From: Glycomyces sp. NRRL B-16210
Lineage (GTDB): Bacteria > Actinomycetota > Actinomycetes > Mycobacteriales > Micromonosporaceae
Assembly: GCF_000719515.1 (NCBI RefSeq)
Contig: NZ_JOGR01000010.1
Span: forward strand, 248,001 to 312,000
Reading direction: 5' to 3'
Length of the DNA: 64,000 nt
Shown here: in pieces, positions 31,630 to 41,766 of the stretch
How the letters are laid out: every line of letters starts with the position of its first letter
Position numbering within the stretch: position 1 is the stretch's first letter
Position numbers and translations under genes: made by a program
Notes under the pieces: generated by a model
Told to the model about the DNA's origin: nothing
Seen by the model: only the letters and a program-made list of their open reading frames with translations
Databases searched by the model: none

Positions 31630-33707
31630 CGAGCCGGGGCCGCGGCGAACCGTAACTGCGCCTCGTCGATCTGGCGGAGTTCTCGCTTGAGGTCGGCGAT
31701 CTCGTCGCGGTAGGCCGCGGCGAGTTCGAAGCGCAGTTCCCTCGCGGCGGCGAGCATCTGCTCGTTGCGGTCGTCGATCTGCTGGACGATCTCCGAGCGG
31801 ACCTTGGCCGCGCCCTTGGCCTCCTTGCCCTTGCCGCGCGCCGGCCGCTCGGACTCGACCAGCTTCGCGGTCTCGGCCGCCGAGTCGTAGAGGTCCTCCA
31901 TGATGTCGCCGATGCGCTTGCGCAGCGGCTGCGGGTCGACCCCGTGCGCCTCGTTGTACGCGACCTGCTTCTCGCGGCGCCGGTCGGTCTCCTCCAGCGC
32001 GGCCTTCATCGAGTCGGTGATGTTGTCGGCGTACATGAGCACGGTGCCCGACACGTTCCGGGCCGCGCGGCCGATGGTCTGGATCAGCGAGGTCGCCGAG
32101 CGCAGGAACCCCTCCTTGTCGGCGTCCAGGATCGCCACCAGCGACACCTCGGGCAGGTCCAGGCCCTCCCGCAGGAGGTTGATGCCCACCAGCACGTCGT
32201 AGTCGCCGCGGCGCAGCTCCCCCAGCAGCTCGACCCGGCGCAGGGTCTCGACCTCGGAGTGCAGGTACCGCACCCGGATCCCGTTGTCGAGGAAGTAGTC
32301 GGTGAGGTCCTCGGCCATCTTCTTGGTCAGCGTGGTCACCAGCACCCGCTCGTCCTTCGCGGCCCGCTCGTTGATCTCGTGCATGAGGTCGTCGATCTGG
32401 CCCTTGGTCGGCCGGATCTCCACGTGCGGGTCGACCAGTCCGGTGGGGCGGATGACCTGCTCCACGAACTGGCCCTTCGTCTCCGCCAGCTCCCACTTGC
32501 CGGGGGTGGCCGAGAGGTACACGGTCTGGCCCACGCGCTCGCGGAACTCGTCGAAGCGCAGCGGCCGGTTGTCCTGGGCGCTGGGCAGCCGGAAGCCGTG
32601 GTCGACGAGGTTGCGTTTGCGCGAGGCGTCGCCCTCGGACATCGCCCCGATCTGCGGGACGGTCTGGTGGGACTCGTCGAGGATCGTGACGAAGTCCGGC
32701 GGGAAGTAGTCGAGCAGCGTGTGCGGCGGGGTCCCGGCCGCGCGCCCGTCGATGTGGCGCGAGTAGTTCTCGATGCCGTTGCAGGTGCCGGTCTGCTTCA
32801 TGTTCTCCAGGTCGAAGACGGTGCGCATCCGCAGCCGCTGGGCCTCCAGGAGCTTCCCCTGGGACTCCAGCTCGGTAAGGCGCTCTTCGAGTTCGACCTC
32901 GATGTCGCGGATCGCGCGGGACATCCGCTCGTTGCCGGTCGCGTAGTGCGAGCCGGGGAAGATGAGGACCCGGTCGACCTCGCGGATCACGTCGCCGGTG
33001 ATCGGGTGCAGGTAGTAGAGCCGGTCGATCTCGTCGCCGAACATCTCGATGCGGATCGCCAGCTCCTCGTACGCCGGGATGATCTCGATCGTGTCGCCGC
33101 GGACCCGGAAGGTGCCGCGGGTGAAGGCGATGTCGTTGCGGCTGTACTGGACGTCCACGAGGCGCCGCAGCAGCTTGTCGCGGTCCCACTCCTGGCCGAC
33201 GGCGACCTCGGTGGCCTGCTCCAGGTACTCGGCGGGGGTCGCCAGGCCGTAGATCGCCGAGACCGTGGCCACCACGACCACGTCGCGCCGCGTCAGCAGC
33301 GAGTAGGTGGCGCGGTGGCGCAGCCGCTCGACCTCCTCGTTGATCGAGGCGTCCTTCTCGATGTAGGTGTCGGTCTGGGCCACGTAGGCCTCGGGCTGGT
33401 AGTAGTCGTAGTAGGAGACGTAGTACTCGACCGCGTTGTTCGGCAGGAGCTCGCGGAACTCCTTGGCGAGCTGGGCGGCCAGGGTCTTGTTGTGGGCCAT
33501 CACCAGGGCCGGGCGCTGGAGCCGCTCGATCAGCCACGCGGACGTGGCCGACTTGCCGGTGCCGGTCGCGCCGAGCAGGACCACGTCCCGCTCCTCGCGG
33601 TCGATCCGTTCGGTCAACTCGGCGATCGCGGTCGGCTGGTCGCCGGACGGTTTGTAGTCGCTGACCACCTCGAAGCGCCCCTCGGCGCGCGGAATATCGA
33701 ATGCCAC
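31626..33707 (-). CDS. uvrB: Excinuclease ABC subunit B
   Basis: A 693-residue nucleotide excision repair helicase-like protein that verifies damage and hands DNA to UvrC. Walker A is VVLLGATGTGKSATSAW (about residues 45-60). The damage-probing beta-hairpin contains YYVSYYDYYQPEAYV, Walker B is TILDESHQTVPQ (about 345) and the last motif LVAILDADKEGFLRS. A UVR domain ends it (about 650-685). The start is GTG 33,705-33,707; the open frame further upstream has no family homology. The divergent neighbour is 78 bases away. Confidence 0.96.
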   Translation of the reverse strand: MAFDIPRAEGRFEVVSDYKPSGDQPTAIAELTERIDREERDVVLLGATGTGKSATSAWLIERLQRPALVMAHNKTLAAQLAKEFRELLPNNAVEYYVSYYDYYQPEAYVAQTDTYIEKDASINEEVERLRHRATYSLLTRRDVVVVATVSAIYGLATPAEYLEQATEVAVGQEWDRDKLLRRLVDVQYSRNDIAFTRGTFRVRGDTIEIIPAYEELAIRIEMFGDEIDRLYYLHPITGDVIREVDRVLIFPGSHYATGNERMSRAIRDIEVELEERLTELESQGKLLEAQRLRMRTVFDLENMKQTGTCNGIENYSRHIDGRAAGTPPHTLLDYFPPDFVTILDESHQTVPQIGAMSEGDASRKRNLVDHGFRLPSAQDNRPLRFDEFRERVGQTVYLSATPGKWELAETKGQFVEQVIRPTGLVDPHVEIRPTKGQIDDLMHEINERAAKDERVLVTTLTKKMAEDLTDYFLDNGIRVRYLHSEVETLRRVELLGELRRGDYDVLVGINLLREGLDLPEVSLVAILDADKEGFLRSATSLIQTIGRAARNVSGTVLMYADNITDSMKAALEETDRRREKQVAYNEAHGVDPQPLRKRIGDIMEDLYDSAAETAKLVESERPARGKGKEAKGAAKVRSEIVQQIDDRNEQMLAAARELRFELAAAYRDEIADLKRELRQIDEAQLRFAAAPAR

Positions 33708-33785
33708 CGCCCAACCGTAGCGCCGGGGTCCGACAACCCGTGCCCGCGGCGGTGACTTTTCCCGTTCCCGCTCGTTGGTCACTGC

Positions 33786-35201
33786 GTGAGCTCCACTACC
33801 GCAGTTACCTGGAAATCGGCCCTGCTCTGGGTCACGGCCATCATCGCGGCGATCGCCGCGGCCGGCTGGTTCGCCGTCTCGTGCAGCCCCGGCGGCGCCG
33901 GCGCCGAGCGGCCCGTCAACGAAGAGGAGGCCGCCCTGCTCGCGGGGATGCGCGAGCGCAACCTCGCCGAGGAGCCGGTCGCGCTGCGCATGAACCTGCC
34001 GGTCGAGGGCGAGACGATCGTCGTCGACGCCTACCTCGACTGGCAGACCCCGATGCTGTACGCGCGGGTGCCCGACACGCGGACCGCCGACGCCGAGGGA
34101 CACCGCCTCGTCCAGGCCGTCCCCGGCCTCATGGCCTCCCGCGACGACGACGAGGAGGCCTTCGCCGAGGCCCGCGTCCCCGAGGACGGCTGGGCGACCC
34201 GGCAGATGCTCTCGGGCGCGACCACCCCGTTGGACACGACGCTCGACATCCTCGCCTCCTCCCTGTTCACGCTGACCGCCGAGCAGGCGGACGACCCGGC
34301 CGCGCTGGCGGAGCAGGCCACCTGGCGCGAGGAAGGGGTCATCGACGGCGAGGAGGTCGACTCCTTCCGCGCCCCGATCATGGTCGAGTCCGCCGTGCAG
34401 TCCGGCCCGGCCCCCGAGGCGCTGTACTCGCTCGACGCGGACGGGACCCTCCGGCGGTTCCAGGTCAACACCGGCGAGGAGACCCTCTCGGCCGTCGACT
34501 TCCTGCGCGAGGCCGAGTTCGACGCGACCGCCCTCGTGCCGATCGACCTCCTCGGCGGGCCGCCGATCGCGCCCGTCGCCGTCGACGAGGACCTGGCCGC
34601 GACCATCGCGAGCCTCCGCAGCGACAACCGGCTCCGGTCCGCCGAAGTGGCGATGACGGTGCCGACCGGGGACGACCAGGTCACGACCGCGCAGGGCTCG
34701 ATCGACTGGCGCACCATGACCGCGTACCTGCACCTCTCCGACGACGCGGGCGAGCGGCTGTTCCTGGCCAGGCCCGGCGGGTTCGCGATCCTCCCGACCG
34801 AGGGCGGCGCGCTGCCGGAGGTCCCGCCGACCGAGGGCTGGGAGACGCACGCGCTCACCGACGAGGACGCGGCGGCGTCGTTCGGGCCGATCGAGTCGCT
34901 GGTCTACCGACTGCTGGAGATGAGCGCCGAGGAGGCCGAGGACGCCGAGGCGATCGGCGCGGCCGCGTCGCTGCTGCGCGTGGACGGGACGGGCGAGGAC
35001 GCGACGTACGTGGTGGAGTACCCGGTCGCCGGGGACGCCGAGGTGCCCGCGGGCCAGTCGGCGTTCCGCTACCACGTGAGCGGCGAGCGGCTCAGCGGCG
35101 TGGAGATGATGACCTACTACGGGGTCGCCGGCGCCGAACTCGAATACGTGGAGCTCGCGATGGTCGCCATACCGTGGGAAGTGAGCGAGGCGATCGGCTG
35201 A
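33786..35201 (+). CDS. Membrane-anchored or lipoprotein-like hypothetical protein
   Basis: A 471-residue secreted or anchored protein. The N-terminus has a hydrophobic helix (ALLWVTAIIAAIAAAGWFAV, residues 12-31) directly followed by SCSPGG, which is close to, but not a canonical, lipobox. The exported part is acidic and appears to contain two related halves: each has a strand pair with a DWQT/DWRT motif (VVDAYLDWQTPMLYARV and QGSIDWRTMTAYLHL), consistent with a duplicated LppX/LolA-like lipid-binding fold. GTG start. Function unknown. Confidence 0.75.
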   Translation: MSSTTAVTWKSALLWVTAIIAAIAAAGWFAVSCSPGGAGAERPVNEEEAALLAGMRERNLAEEPVALRMNLPVEGETIVVDAYLDWQTPMLYARVPDTRTADAEGHRLVQAVPGLMASRDDDEEAFAEARVPEDGWATRQMLSGATTPLDTTLDILASSLFTLTAEQADDPAALAEQATWREEGVIDGEEVDSFRAPIMVESAVQSGPAPEALYSLDADGTLRRFQVNTGEETLSAVDFLREAEFDATALVPIDLLGGPPIAPVAVDEDLAATIASLRSDNRLRSAEVAMTVPTGDDQVTTAQGSIDWRTMTAYLHLSDDAGERLFLARPGGFAILPTEGGALPEVPPTEGWETHALTDEDAAASFGPIESLVYRLLEMSAEEAEDAEAIGAAASLLRVDGTGEDATYVVEYPVAGDAEVPAGQSAFRYHVSGERLSGVEMMTYYGVAGAELEYVELAMVAIPWEVSEAIG

Positions 35202-35274
35202 GGGGCTTGCGCGTCGCTCGCCGCTTCGGTGAAGGGCCTCGCGGGGTGCCGCGGGTTCTGAGACGCGTGGCGGC

Positions 35275-35298
35275 GGGCCCGGTCGTACGACCGGGCCC
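35275..35298. terminator. Perfect palindromic terminator
   Basis: A 24-base perfect inverted repeat (35,275-35,298) between the convergent lipoprotein-like gene and coaE forms a GC-rich hairpin usable on both strands. Confidence 0.8.
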
Positions 35299-35325
35299 GT
35301 CTGCTCACCTCCGTCTGCGCGCCGG

Positions 35326-36516
35326 TCAGCAGACCGGTGCGTGCCAGCCGGTCGCTTCGGCCCAGCGGTTCGCGCGAGGCCAGGCCTCGCTCAGGAACCA
35401 GGGTTCCTTGCCTTCAGCGTACGCGCTCGCCGAGTCGACCTTGGCCGAAAGCACGCCCTTGAGCTGGGCGTAGTCGGCCCTGGCCTGCGGGTCGGCGCGG
35501 AGCCAGTCGCGAAACAGCAGCGCGAAGCGCTGGCCGGGGCTGTCGATGGGCCGGAAGTGCAGGTGCGCGATGTTCCCCGGATCGGCGTAGCCGTAGAGGC
35601 GCTTCTCCCACTCGGCCTGGTCGGGCCGGTCCGGTTTGGGTTCGTCGAAGCCCTGGCCTCCGAAGAAGCCGGCGGCGGCGAGCGGCGCTTCGAGCCGGTC
35701 GACGCCCTTGAGGGTCACGACGGTGATCTGGATGTCGATGACGTCCTTGGCGGGCAGCCCGGCGACGGCGGTGGAGCCGACGTGGTCGATGCGGACGGCG
35801 AAGGGGCCCATGACGCGGCGCAGGCGGGCCGCGAGGTGCTCGAAGCGGCGGGGCCAGGCCGGGTCGGACTCGACGAACTGGAGTTTCTCGGGCCTGGGTT
35901 CGGCGCGGGCGGCGCGCAGGTTCTCGTTGAAGGGGACGATGCGCTCGTCCCACAGCATCGAGACGCGCCGTTCGAGGTCGAGCACGCTGTCGCGGTTGTA
36001 GAGGACCACGTCGCAGACTTCGCGGCGTTCGGTGTCCGACGCCTGGGCGTCGATCCTGCGGAGGGCGTCGTCGCGGGAAAGGCCCCGCTCGGCGAGCCGT
36101 TCGAGCCGGAGCTCTCGCGGCGCTTCCACGTCGATGTTGAGGTGGAAGCCGGGCGCCTGGCCGGTCTCGGCCAGGAGCGGGATGTCTTGGACGACGATCG
36201 CGTCGTCGGGCTGGGCGGCGGTGATCTCTCGGGCACGGGCGCGGACTCGCGGATGGATGATCGCCTCGAGTTCGGCCCGGGCGGGCGGCGAGGCGAAGAC
36301 GATCTGGGCGAGTCGGGCGCGGTCGAGCGAGCCTTCGGCGGTGAGCACCTCGGGACCGAAGCGCGAGACCACTGCGGCGAGCCCCTCGGTGTCCGGGGCG
36401 ACGACTTCGCGGGAGAGGGCGTCCGCGTCGATGACGCGGGCGCCCAGCTGCGACAGCTTCGTTGCGACCGTGCTCTTACCGGCTCCGATGCCACCGGTCA
36501 ATGCGACTTTAAGCAC
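35326..36516 (-). CDS. coaE: Dephospho-CoA kinase fused to GrpB (UPF0157) domain
   Basis: A 396-residue two-domain protein. Residues 1 to about 200 are CoaE, the last step of CoA synthesis: P-loop LTGGIGAGKSTVATKL, then GARVIDADALSREVV and VQDIPLLAETG. Residues about 212-385 are a GrpB/UPF0157 domain related to nucleotidyltransferases, with WPRRFEHLAARLRRVMG, RIDHVGSTAVAGLPAKDVIDIQI and HLHFRP. The fusion is known in actinobacteria, including Rv1631; the GrpB part has no settled role. It lies directly downstream of rpsA. Confidence 0.95.
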   Translation of the reverse strand: MLKVALTGGIGAGKSTVATKLSQLGARVIDADALSREVVAPDTEGLAAVVSRFGPEVLTAEGSLDRARLAQIVFASPPARAELEAIIHPRVRARAREITAAQPDDAIVVQDIPLLAETGQAPGFHLNIDVEAPRELRLERLAERGLSRDDALRRIDAQASDTERREVCDVVLYNRDSVLDLERRVSMLWDERIVPFNENLRAARAEPRPEKLQFVESDPAWPRRFEHLAARLRRVMGPFAVRIDHVGSTAVAGLPAKDVIDIQITVVTLKGVDRLEAPLAAAGFFGGQGFDEPKPDRPDQAEWEKRLYGYADPGNIAHLHFRPIDSPGQRFALLFRDWLRADPQARADYAQLKGVLSAKVDSASAYAEGKEPWFLSEAWPRANRWAEATGWHAPVC

Positions 36517-36590
36517 AACTGAAACACTACCCGCCCCAGGCGAACAACCTGGGACGGGCAGTGGTCTGTCAGCTTAAGGAGTGACAGGGC

Positions 36591-38093
36591 CTAGTTTCCG
36601 GCGAGCTTCTCGCGCAGTGCGGCGAGGGCCTCGTCGGTGGCCAGGGTGCCCTGCGGCTCCGCGGGAGCCGACTTCTTCTCGGAAGTCGTCTTCTTGGGGC
36701 CGCTGCCCTTCTCGCCCTTGGGGGCGGCTTCGCCCTCGGCGGGCTTGGCGGGGGCCTCGGTGATGACGCGCTCGGCGATCTGCTTGCCGTGCTCCTCCCA
36801 GCGGGTGCGGGCCTCGGCGTACTGCCGCTCCCACTCCTCGCGGGCCTCGTCGAAGCCTTCCATCCACTCGCCGGTCTCGGAGTCGAAACCGTCGGGGTAG
36901 ATGTAGTTTCCCTGGTCGTCGTACTGCGCGGCCATGCCGTACAGCGTCGGGTCGAATTGCTCCTCGTTCTCGACGAAGGCCTCGTTGGCCTGCTTGAGCG
37001 ACAGGGAGATCCGGCGGCGGTCCAGGTCGATGTCGATGACCTTGACCATGGCGTCGGAGCCGACCTTGACGACCTGCTCGGGCACCTCCACGTGGCGCTC
37101 GGCCAGCTCGGAGATGTGCACCAGGCCCTCGATGCCGTCCTCGACGCGGACGAACGCGCCGAACGGGACGAGCTTGGTGACCTTGCCCGGGACGATCTGA
37201 CCGATCGCGTGGGTGCGGGCGAACTGACGCCACGGGTCTTCCTGGGTCGCCTTCAGCGACAGGGAGACGCGCTCGCGGTCCAGGTCCACCTCGAGGACCT
37301 CGACCTCGACCGGCTGACCGACCTCGACGACCTCGGACGGGTGGTCGATGTGCTTCCAGGACAGCTCGGAGACGTGCACCAGGCCGTCGACCCCGCCGAG
37401 GTCGACGAACGCGCCGAAGTTGACGATCGAGGAGACCGTGCCCTTGCGGACCTGGCCCTTCGCGAGCTGGTGGAGGAACTCGGTGCGGACCTCGGACTGG
37501 GTCTGCTCCAGCCAGGCGCGACGCGACAGGACCACGTTGTTGCGGTTCTTGTCGAGTTCGATGATCTTGGCTTCGAGCTCGCGGCCCACGTACGGCTGGA
37601 GGTCGCGCACGCGGCGCATCTCGACCAGCGACGCGGGGAGGAAGCCCCGGAGGCCGATGTCGAGGATGAGGCCGCCCTTGACCACTTCGATGACGGAGCC
37701 GCGGACGACGCCGTCCTCTTCCTTGATCTTCTCGATGGTGCCCCAGGCGCGCTCGTACTGGGCGCGCTTCTTCGAGAGGATCAGACGGCCTTCCTTGTCC
37801 TCCTTCTGGAGGACGAGGGCCTCGACGTGATCGCCCACAGCGACGACGTCTTCAGGATCGACGTCGTGCTTGATCGACAGCTCGCGCGAGGGAATGACGC
37901 CCTCGGTCTTGTAGCCGATGTCGAGCAGGACTTCATCCCGATCGACCTTGACGACGGTACCTTCGACGATATCGCCGTCATTGAAGTATTTGATGGTCGC
38001 GTCGATCGCGGCGAGGAGTTCCTCGTCCGAAAACGTCTCTTCGACCGTGCTGTTCTCAGCGTTGCTCGAGGTGGCCTCGATGCTGCTCGTCAT
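36591..38093 (-). CDS. rpsA: 30S ribosomal protein S1
   Basis: A 500-residue protein with four S1 RNA-binding domains (about residues 37-105, 122-188, 208-277 and 294-363), each showing the G-x-V...VDRDEVLLD- or FGAFV-type core, for example TVSSIVNFGAFVDLGGVDGLVHVSEL. A charged tail rich in Lys, Glu and Ala follows (about 440-500). S1 helps mRNA bind the ribosome. Start is the ATG at 38,091-38,093; upstream codons in the same frame have no homology. The polA-rpsA-coaE order is conserved in actinobacteria. Confidence 0.96.
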   Translation of the reverse strand: MTSSIEATSSNAENSTVEETFSDEELLAAIDATIKYFNDGDIVEGTVVKVDRDEVLLDIGYKTEGVIPSRELSIKHDVDPEDVVAVGDHVEALVLQKEDKEGRLILSKKRAQYERAWGTIEKIKEEDGVVRGSVIEVVKGGLILDIGLRGFLPASLVEMRRVRDLQPYVGRELEAKIIELDKNRNNVVLSRRAWLEQTQSEVRTEFLHQLAKGQVRKGTVSSIVNFGAFVDLGGVDGLVHVSELSWKHIDHPSEVVEVGQPVEVEVLEVDLDRERVSLSLKATQEDPWRQFARTHAIGQIVPGKVTKLVPFGAFVRVEDGIEGLVHISELAERHVEVPEQVVKVGSDAMVKVIDIDLDRRRISLSLKQANEAFVENEEQFDPTLYGMAAQYDDQGNYIYPDGFDSETGEWMEGFDEAREEWERQYAEARTRWEEHGKQIAERVITEAPAKPAEGEAAPKGEKGSGPKKTTSEKKSAPAEPQGTLATDEALAALREKLAGN

Positions 38094-38307
38094 GTGGGCT
38101 GGTGCTCCGGATACGTAAGAATCGTGGGCTCGCAGCCGCGCCCTCGCAAGACGCGAATGCTCGCTAGTCAGTTCCCGGGCCGCCCTTGCCGCTGGCAACG
38201 CGTCCTGCTCCCTTCTGAGGACGCGGACATGCCCAGGCAGGTCCAGGTTACCGTGCGCGATAGGGCCGCGCCAGTCCGGGCCGGAACCTGGTGTCGACAG
38301 CCACCGC

Positions 38308-41007
38308 CTAGTGGGCCGCCGCCTCCCAGGATTCGCCGAAGCCGGCCGAGACGGTGAGGGGCACGGCGAGTTCGGCGGCGTTCGACATCTGCTCGCGCAC
38401 GAGCGATTCGAGGCGGCCGGCCTCGCCCGGGGCGACCTCGCACACGAGCTCGTCGTGGACCTGGAGCAGCACCCGCGAGTCGAGCTTCTCGGCCCGCAGC
38501 GCCCGGTCGACCCCGAGCATCGCGGTCTTCATGATGTCGGCGGCGCTGCCCTGGATCGGGGCGTTCAGGGCCGCCCGCTCGGCCATCTCGCGGACCTGGC
38601 GGTTGTCGGAGGTGAGGTCGGGGAAGTAGCGGCGCCGGCCCATGATCGTCTCGGTGTACCCGGTCTTGCGGGCCTCCTCGACGACCCGGTGGAGGTAGTC
38701 GCGGACCTTCCCGAAGCGCGCGAAGTACTCGTCCGAGAGCTGCTGGGCCTCCTGCGTGGAGACCCCGAGCTGCTGGCTGAGCCCGTACGTCGACAGGCCG
38801 TAGGCGAGCCCGTAGGACATGGCCTTGATCTTGCGGCGGTGCTCGGCGGTCACTTCGGAGGGCGGGACGGCGAAGACCTTCGCGGCGACGGCCCGGTGGA
38901 TGTCCTCGCCCTGGACGAACGCGTCGATGAGCCCCTCGTCGCCGGTGAGGCTCGCCATGATCCGCATCTCGATCTGGCTGTAGTCGATGGTCATGAGCGA
39001 CTCGAAGCCCGAGGAGACGACGAACCCGGCGCGGATGTCGCGCCCGGCCTCGGACCGAACCGGGATGTTCTGGAGGTTCGGGTCCGAGGAGGAGAGGCGC
39101 CCGGTGGCGGCCACCGTCTGGTGGAAGGTGGTGTGGATGCGCCCGTCGGTCTGGATCGTGGCGCGCAGCGTGGCGACGATCTGCTTGAGCTTCTCGACGT
39201 CCCGGTAGCGCAGCAGCTGCTCCAGGACCGGGTGCCCGGTCTTGGCGAACAGCTGCTGGAGCGCCTCGGCGTTGGTGGTGTAGCCGGTCTTGGTGCGCTT
39301 GGTCTTGGGCATCTTCAGCTCGTCGAAGAGGATCTCCTGGAGCTGCTTGGGCGAGCCGATGTTGAAGGTGCGACCCACGATCTCGTGGGCGCGGTCGGTG
39401 GCCTCCTTCGACTGCGCGGCGAACCCGGACTCGATGTCGGCGAAGTGGCCCTCGTCGGCGGCGATCCCCAGGATCTCCATGCGCGCCAGCACGCCGACCA
39501 GCGGGTACTCCATGGCCTCGGCCAGGTGCGCCTGCTGCCGGTCGGCCAGGCGCACCGCCTGCTCGGCGGCGATGTCGCCGACGGCCGCGGCGGTGGACGC
39601 GTCCGCCTCCAGGCGCGAGGCGCCGTCGGTCATGGCGGCGTCGAGGCCGATGAGGGCGCCGTCGTCGGAGGGCGACTCGGGCGTGTCGAGTTCGCGGCCG
39701 AGGTACTGCATCGCGAGGTCGCCGAGCGCGTACGAGCGCTGCTCGGGCTTGAGGAGGTAGGCGGCGATCACCGTGTCGGCCTTGATGCCGGCCACCTCGG
39801 GCCAGCCGGCCGCGTCGGCGCCCCACAGGAACGCCTTCGCGTCGTGGACGATCTTCTCCTCGGCGGGGTCGGCGAGCCAGTCCACCCAGGACCGCTCGTC
39901 CTCGGCGTCGAGCTGCGAGGGCTCGAACCACAGGGCCTGGCCGCCCTCGGCCAGCGCGATCGACTCGAACGAGCCCGCGCCGGAGGCGAAGGTGCCGGTG
40001 TAGGAGAGGGCCACGGCGCCTTCGCGGGCGGCGAGCCAGGCGGCGAGGCCGCCGGGGACGAGCGCGGATGCTTCGACGCGCTCGACTTCGGCGACCGGGA
40101 CCGCGACGGCGCCGACGGCCTTGGAGGCGAGGTTGGCGTTGAGGCGCTCGCCGAGGGCACGGAACTGGAGGGCGTCGAACAGGCGGTTGGTCTCGGCGAC
40201 CGACCAGCCCTCCCACTCGAGCTCGGGCACGTCGGCCTCGAGTTCGAGGTCGCGCACGAGGTTGTTGAGGCGGTGGTTGCGCAAGACGTCGTCGAGGTGG
40301 TCGCGCAGGCTCTGCCCGGCCTTGCCGGGGAGTTCGTCGGCCTTGGCGACCAGGCCGTCGAGGGAGCCGTACTTGACGATCCACTTCGCGGCGGTCTTGG
40401 GGCCGACGCCGGGGACGCCGGGGAGGTTGTCGGCCTTCTCCCCCACCAGGGCGGCGAGGTCGCGGTAGCGGCCGGGGGCGACGCCGTACTTCGCCTCGAC
40501 CGCCTCGGGGGTGTAGCGGGCGAGTTCGGTGACGCCCTTGACCGGGTAGAGGAGGGTGACGGCCTCGTTGACGAGCTGGATCGCGTCGCGGTCGCCCGAG
40601 GAGATCAGTGTGGACAGACCGGCCTCCTCGCTCCTGGTGGCGAGGGTGGCGATGATGTCGTCGGCCTCGTAGTTGGTCTTGGTGAGCCACTTGATCCCGA
40701 AGGCGTCCAGGAGTTCCTTGATGATCGGGATCTGGGACTTGAAGTCCTCGGGGGTCTCGCTGCGGCCGTCCTTGTAGGCGGGGTAGGCCTCGGTGCGGAA
40801 GGAGTGGCGGGCGACGTCGAAGGCGACCGCGACGTGGGTGGGCTCCTCGGCCTTGAGCAGGTTGATGAGCATCGACGCGAAGCCGTAGACGGCGTTCGTG
40901 ACTTGGCCGTCGTCGGTGGCGAACTTCTCGGCTGGAAGCGCGAAGAAGGCGCGGAAGGCCATGGAATGGCCGTCGATCAGAAGCAGGCGCGATTGGGAAG
41001 CGGTCAC
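38308..41007 (-). CDS. polA: DNA polymerase I
   Basis: An 899-residue polymerase with a 5'-3' exonuclease domain (about 1-290, LLIDGHSMAFRAFFALP, YEADDIIATLA, GVPGVGPKTAAKWI), a central domain at the position of the proofreading exonuclease (about 320-500) and the family A polymerase domain (FHQTVAATGRLSSSDPNLQNIP, DYSQIEMRIMASL, VHDELV). The central domain lacks the acidic exonuclease residues, as in mycobacterial PolA, so it should not proofread. GTG start. It functions in repair and Okazaki fragment processing. Confidence 0.96.
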   Translation of the reverse strand: MTASQSRLLLIDGHSMAFRAFFALPAEKFATDDGQVTNAVYGFASMLINLLKAEEPTHVAVAFDVARHSFRTEAYPAYKDGRSETPEDFKSQIPIIKELLDAFGIKWLTKTNYEADDIIATLATRSEEAGLSTLISSGDRDAIQLVNEAVTLLYPVKGVTELARYTPEAVEAKYGVAPGRYRDLAALVGEKADNLPGVPGVGPKTAAKWIVKYGSLDGLVAKADELPGKAGQSLRDHLDDVLRNHRLNNLVRDLELEADVPELEWEGWSVAETNRLFDALQFRALGERLNANLASKAVGAVAVPVAEVERVEASALVPGGLAAWLAAREGAVALSYTGTFASGAGSFESIALAEGGQALWFEPSQLDAEDERSWVDWLADPAEEKIVHDAKAFLWGADAAGWPEVAGIKADTVIAAYLLKPEQRSYALGDLAMQYLGRELDTPESPSDDGALIGLDAAMTDGASRLEADASTAAAVGDIAAEQAVRLADRQQAHLAEAMEYPLVGVLARMEILGIAADEGHFADIESGFAAQSKEATDRAHEIVGRTFNIGSPKQLQEILFDELKMPKTKRTKTGYTTNAEALQQLFAKTGHPVLEQLLRYRDVEKLKQIVATLRATIQTDGRIHTTFHQTVAATGRLSSSDPNLQNIPVRSEAGRDIRAGFVVSSGFESLMTIDYSQIEMRIMASLTGDEGLIDAFVQGEDIHRAVAAKVFAVPPSEVTAEHRRKIKAMSYGLAYGLSTYGLSQQLGVSTQEAQQLSDEYFARFGKVRDYLHRVVEEARKTGYTETIMGRRRYFPDLTSDNRQVREMAERAALNAPIQGSAADIMKTAMLGVDRALRAEKLDSRVLLQVHDELVCEVAPGEAGRLESLVREQMSNAAELAVPLTVSAGFGESWEAAAH

Positions 41008-41016
41008 CCGTCGAGC

Positions 41017-41766
41017 CTATCGAGTGGGTCCGACAAGTCCGGGGCGGCGCGGCCCGCGAGTGCGAAACGGCCCGCGGTCCCTGCTGGATTCTCGGCTCGC
41101 GAGCTTCGCCGAGAGGGGGACCGCGGGCCGCGGAGCTGGGGTTTCGCCTAATTCGGCGTCCTGGGATTCCTTCTGCTCGGCCTCGGAGATGACGCGCTCG
41201 GCGACGGCCCGCATCGAGAGGCGGTGGTCCATCGCGGCGCGCTGGATCCAGCGGAACGCGTCGGGTTCGGGCATCCCGTACTGGGTCATGAGCAGGCCCT
41301 TGGCGCGGTCGACGAGCTTGCGGACCTCCAGGCGCTCGGTGAGGTTCTCGACCTCCTTCTCCAGCGCGGTCATCTCGGCGAAGCGGGTGAGGGACAACTC
41401 GATCGCGGGGACCAGGTCGGACTTCTGGAAGGGCTTCACGAGGTAGGCCATGGCCCCGGCGGACTGGGCCCGGCTGATGAGGTCGCGCTGGCTGAAGGCG
41501 GTGAGGATCACGACCGGGGCGATGCGCGCGGAGACGATCTTCTCCGCGGCCTGGAGGCCGTCCATGATCGGCATCTGGATATCGCAGATGACCAGGTCGG
41601 GTTGGTGCTCCTGAGCGAGGCGGACGGCGGCTTCGCCGTCGGCGGCCTCGGCTACGACCTCGTAACCCTCCTCGGTGAGCATCTCGGCCAGGTCGAGGCG
41701 GATGAGCCCCTCGTCTTCGGCGATGAGCACGCGCTTGCGCGGCTCCTCGGCGGCCTTGCTCGTCAT
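41017..41766 (-). CDS. pdtaR: PdtaR-like response regulator with ANTAR RNA-binding domain
   Basis: A 249-residue response regulator. The receiver domain (about 10-125) has the acidic pair in LIAEDEGLIRLDLAEML, the phospho-acceptor Asp in LVICDIQMPIMDGL, and Thr/Lys positions in VILTAFS and YLVKPF. A coiled coil leads to an ANTAR domain (about 150-205, KLVDRAKGLLMTQYGMPEPDAF) that binds paired hairpins in mRNA to prevent termination. A basic, Arg/Pro-rich tail of about 40 residues is extra. The kinase PdtaS is not in the window. Start ATG 41,766 is the most conserved option; 41,784 is possible. Confidence 0.92.
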   Translation of the reverse strand: MTSKAAEEPRKRVLIAEDEGLIRLDLAEMLTEEGYEVVAEAADGEAAVRLAQEHQPDLVICDIQMPIMDGLQAAEKIVSARIAPVVILTAFSQRDLISRAQSAGAMAYLVKPFQKSDLVPAIELSLTRFAEMTALEKEVENLTERLEVRKLVDRAKGLLMTQYGMPEPDAFRWIQRAAMDHRLSMRAVAERVISEAEQKESQDAELGETPAPRPAVPLSAKLASRESSRDRGPFRTRGPRRPGLVGPTR

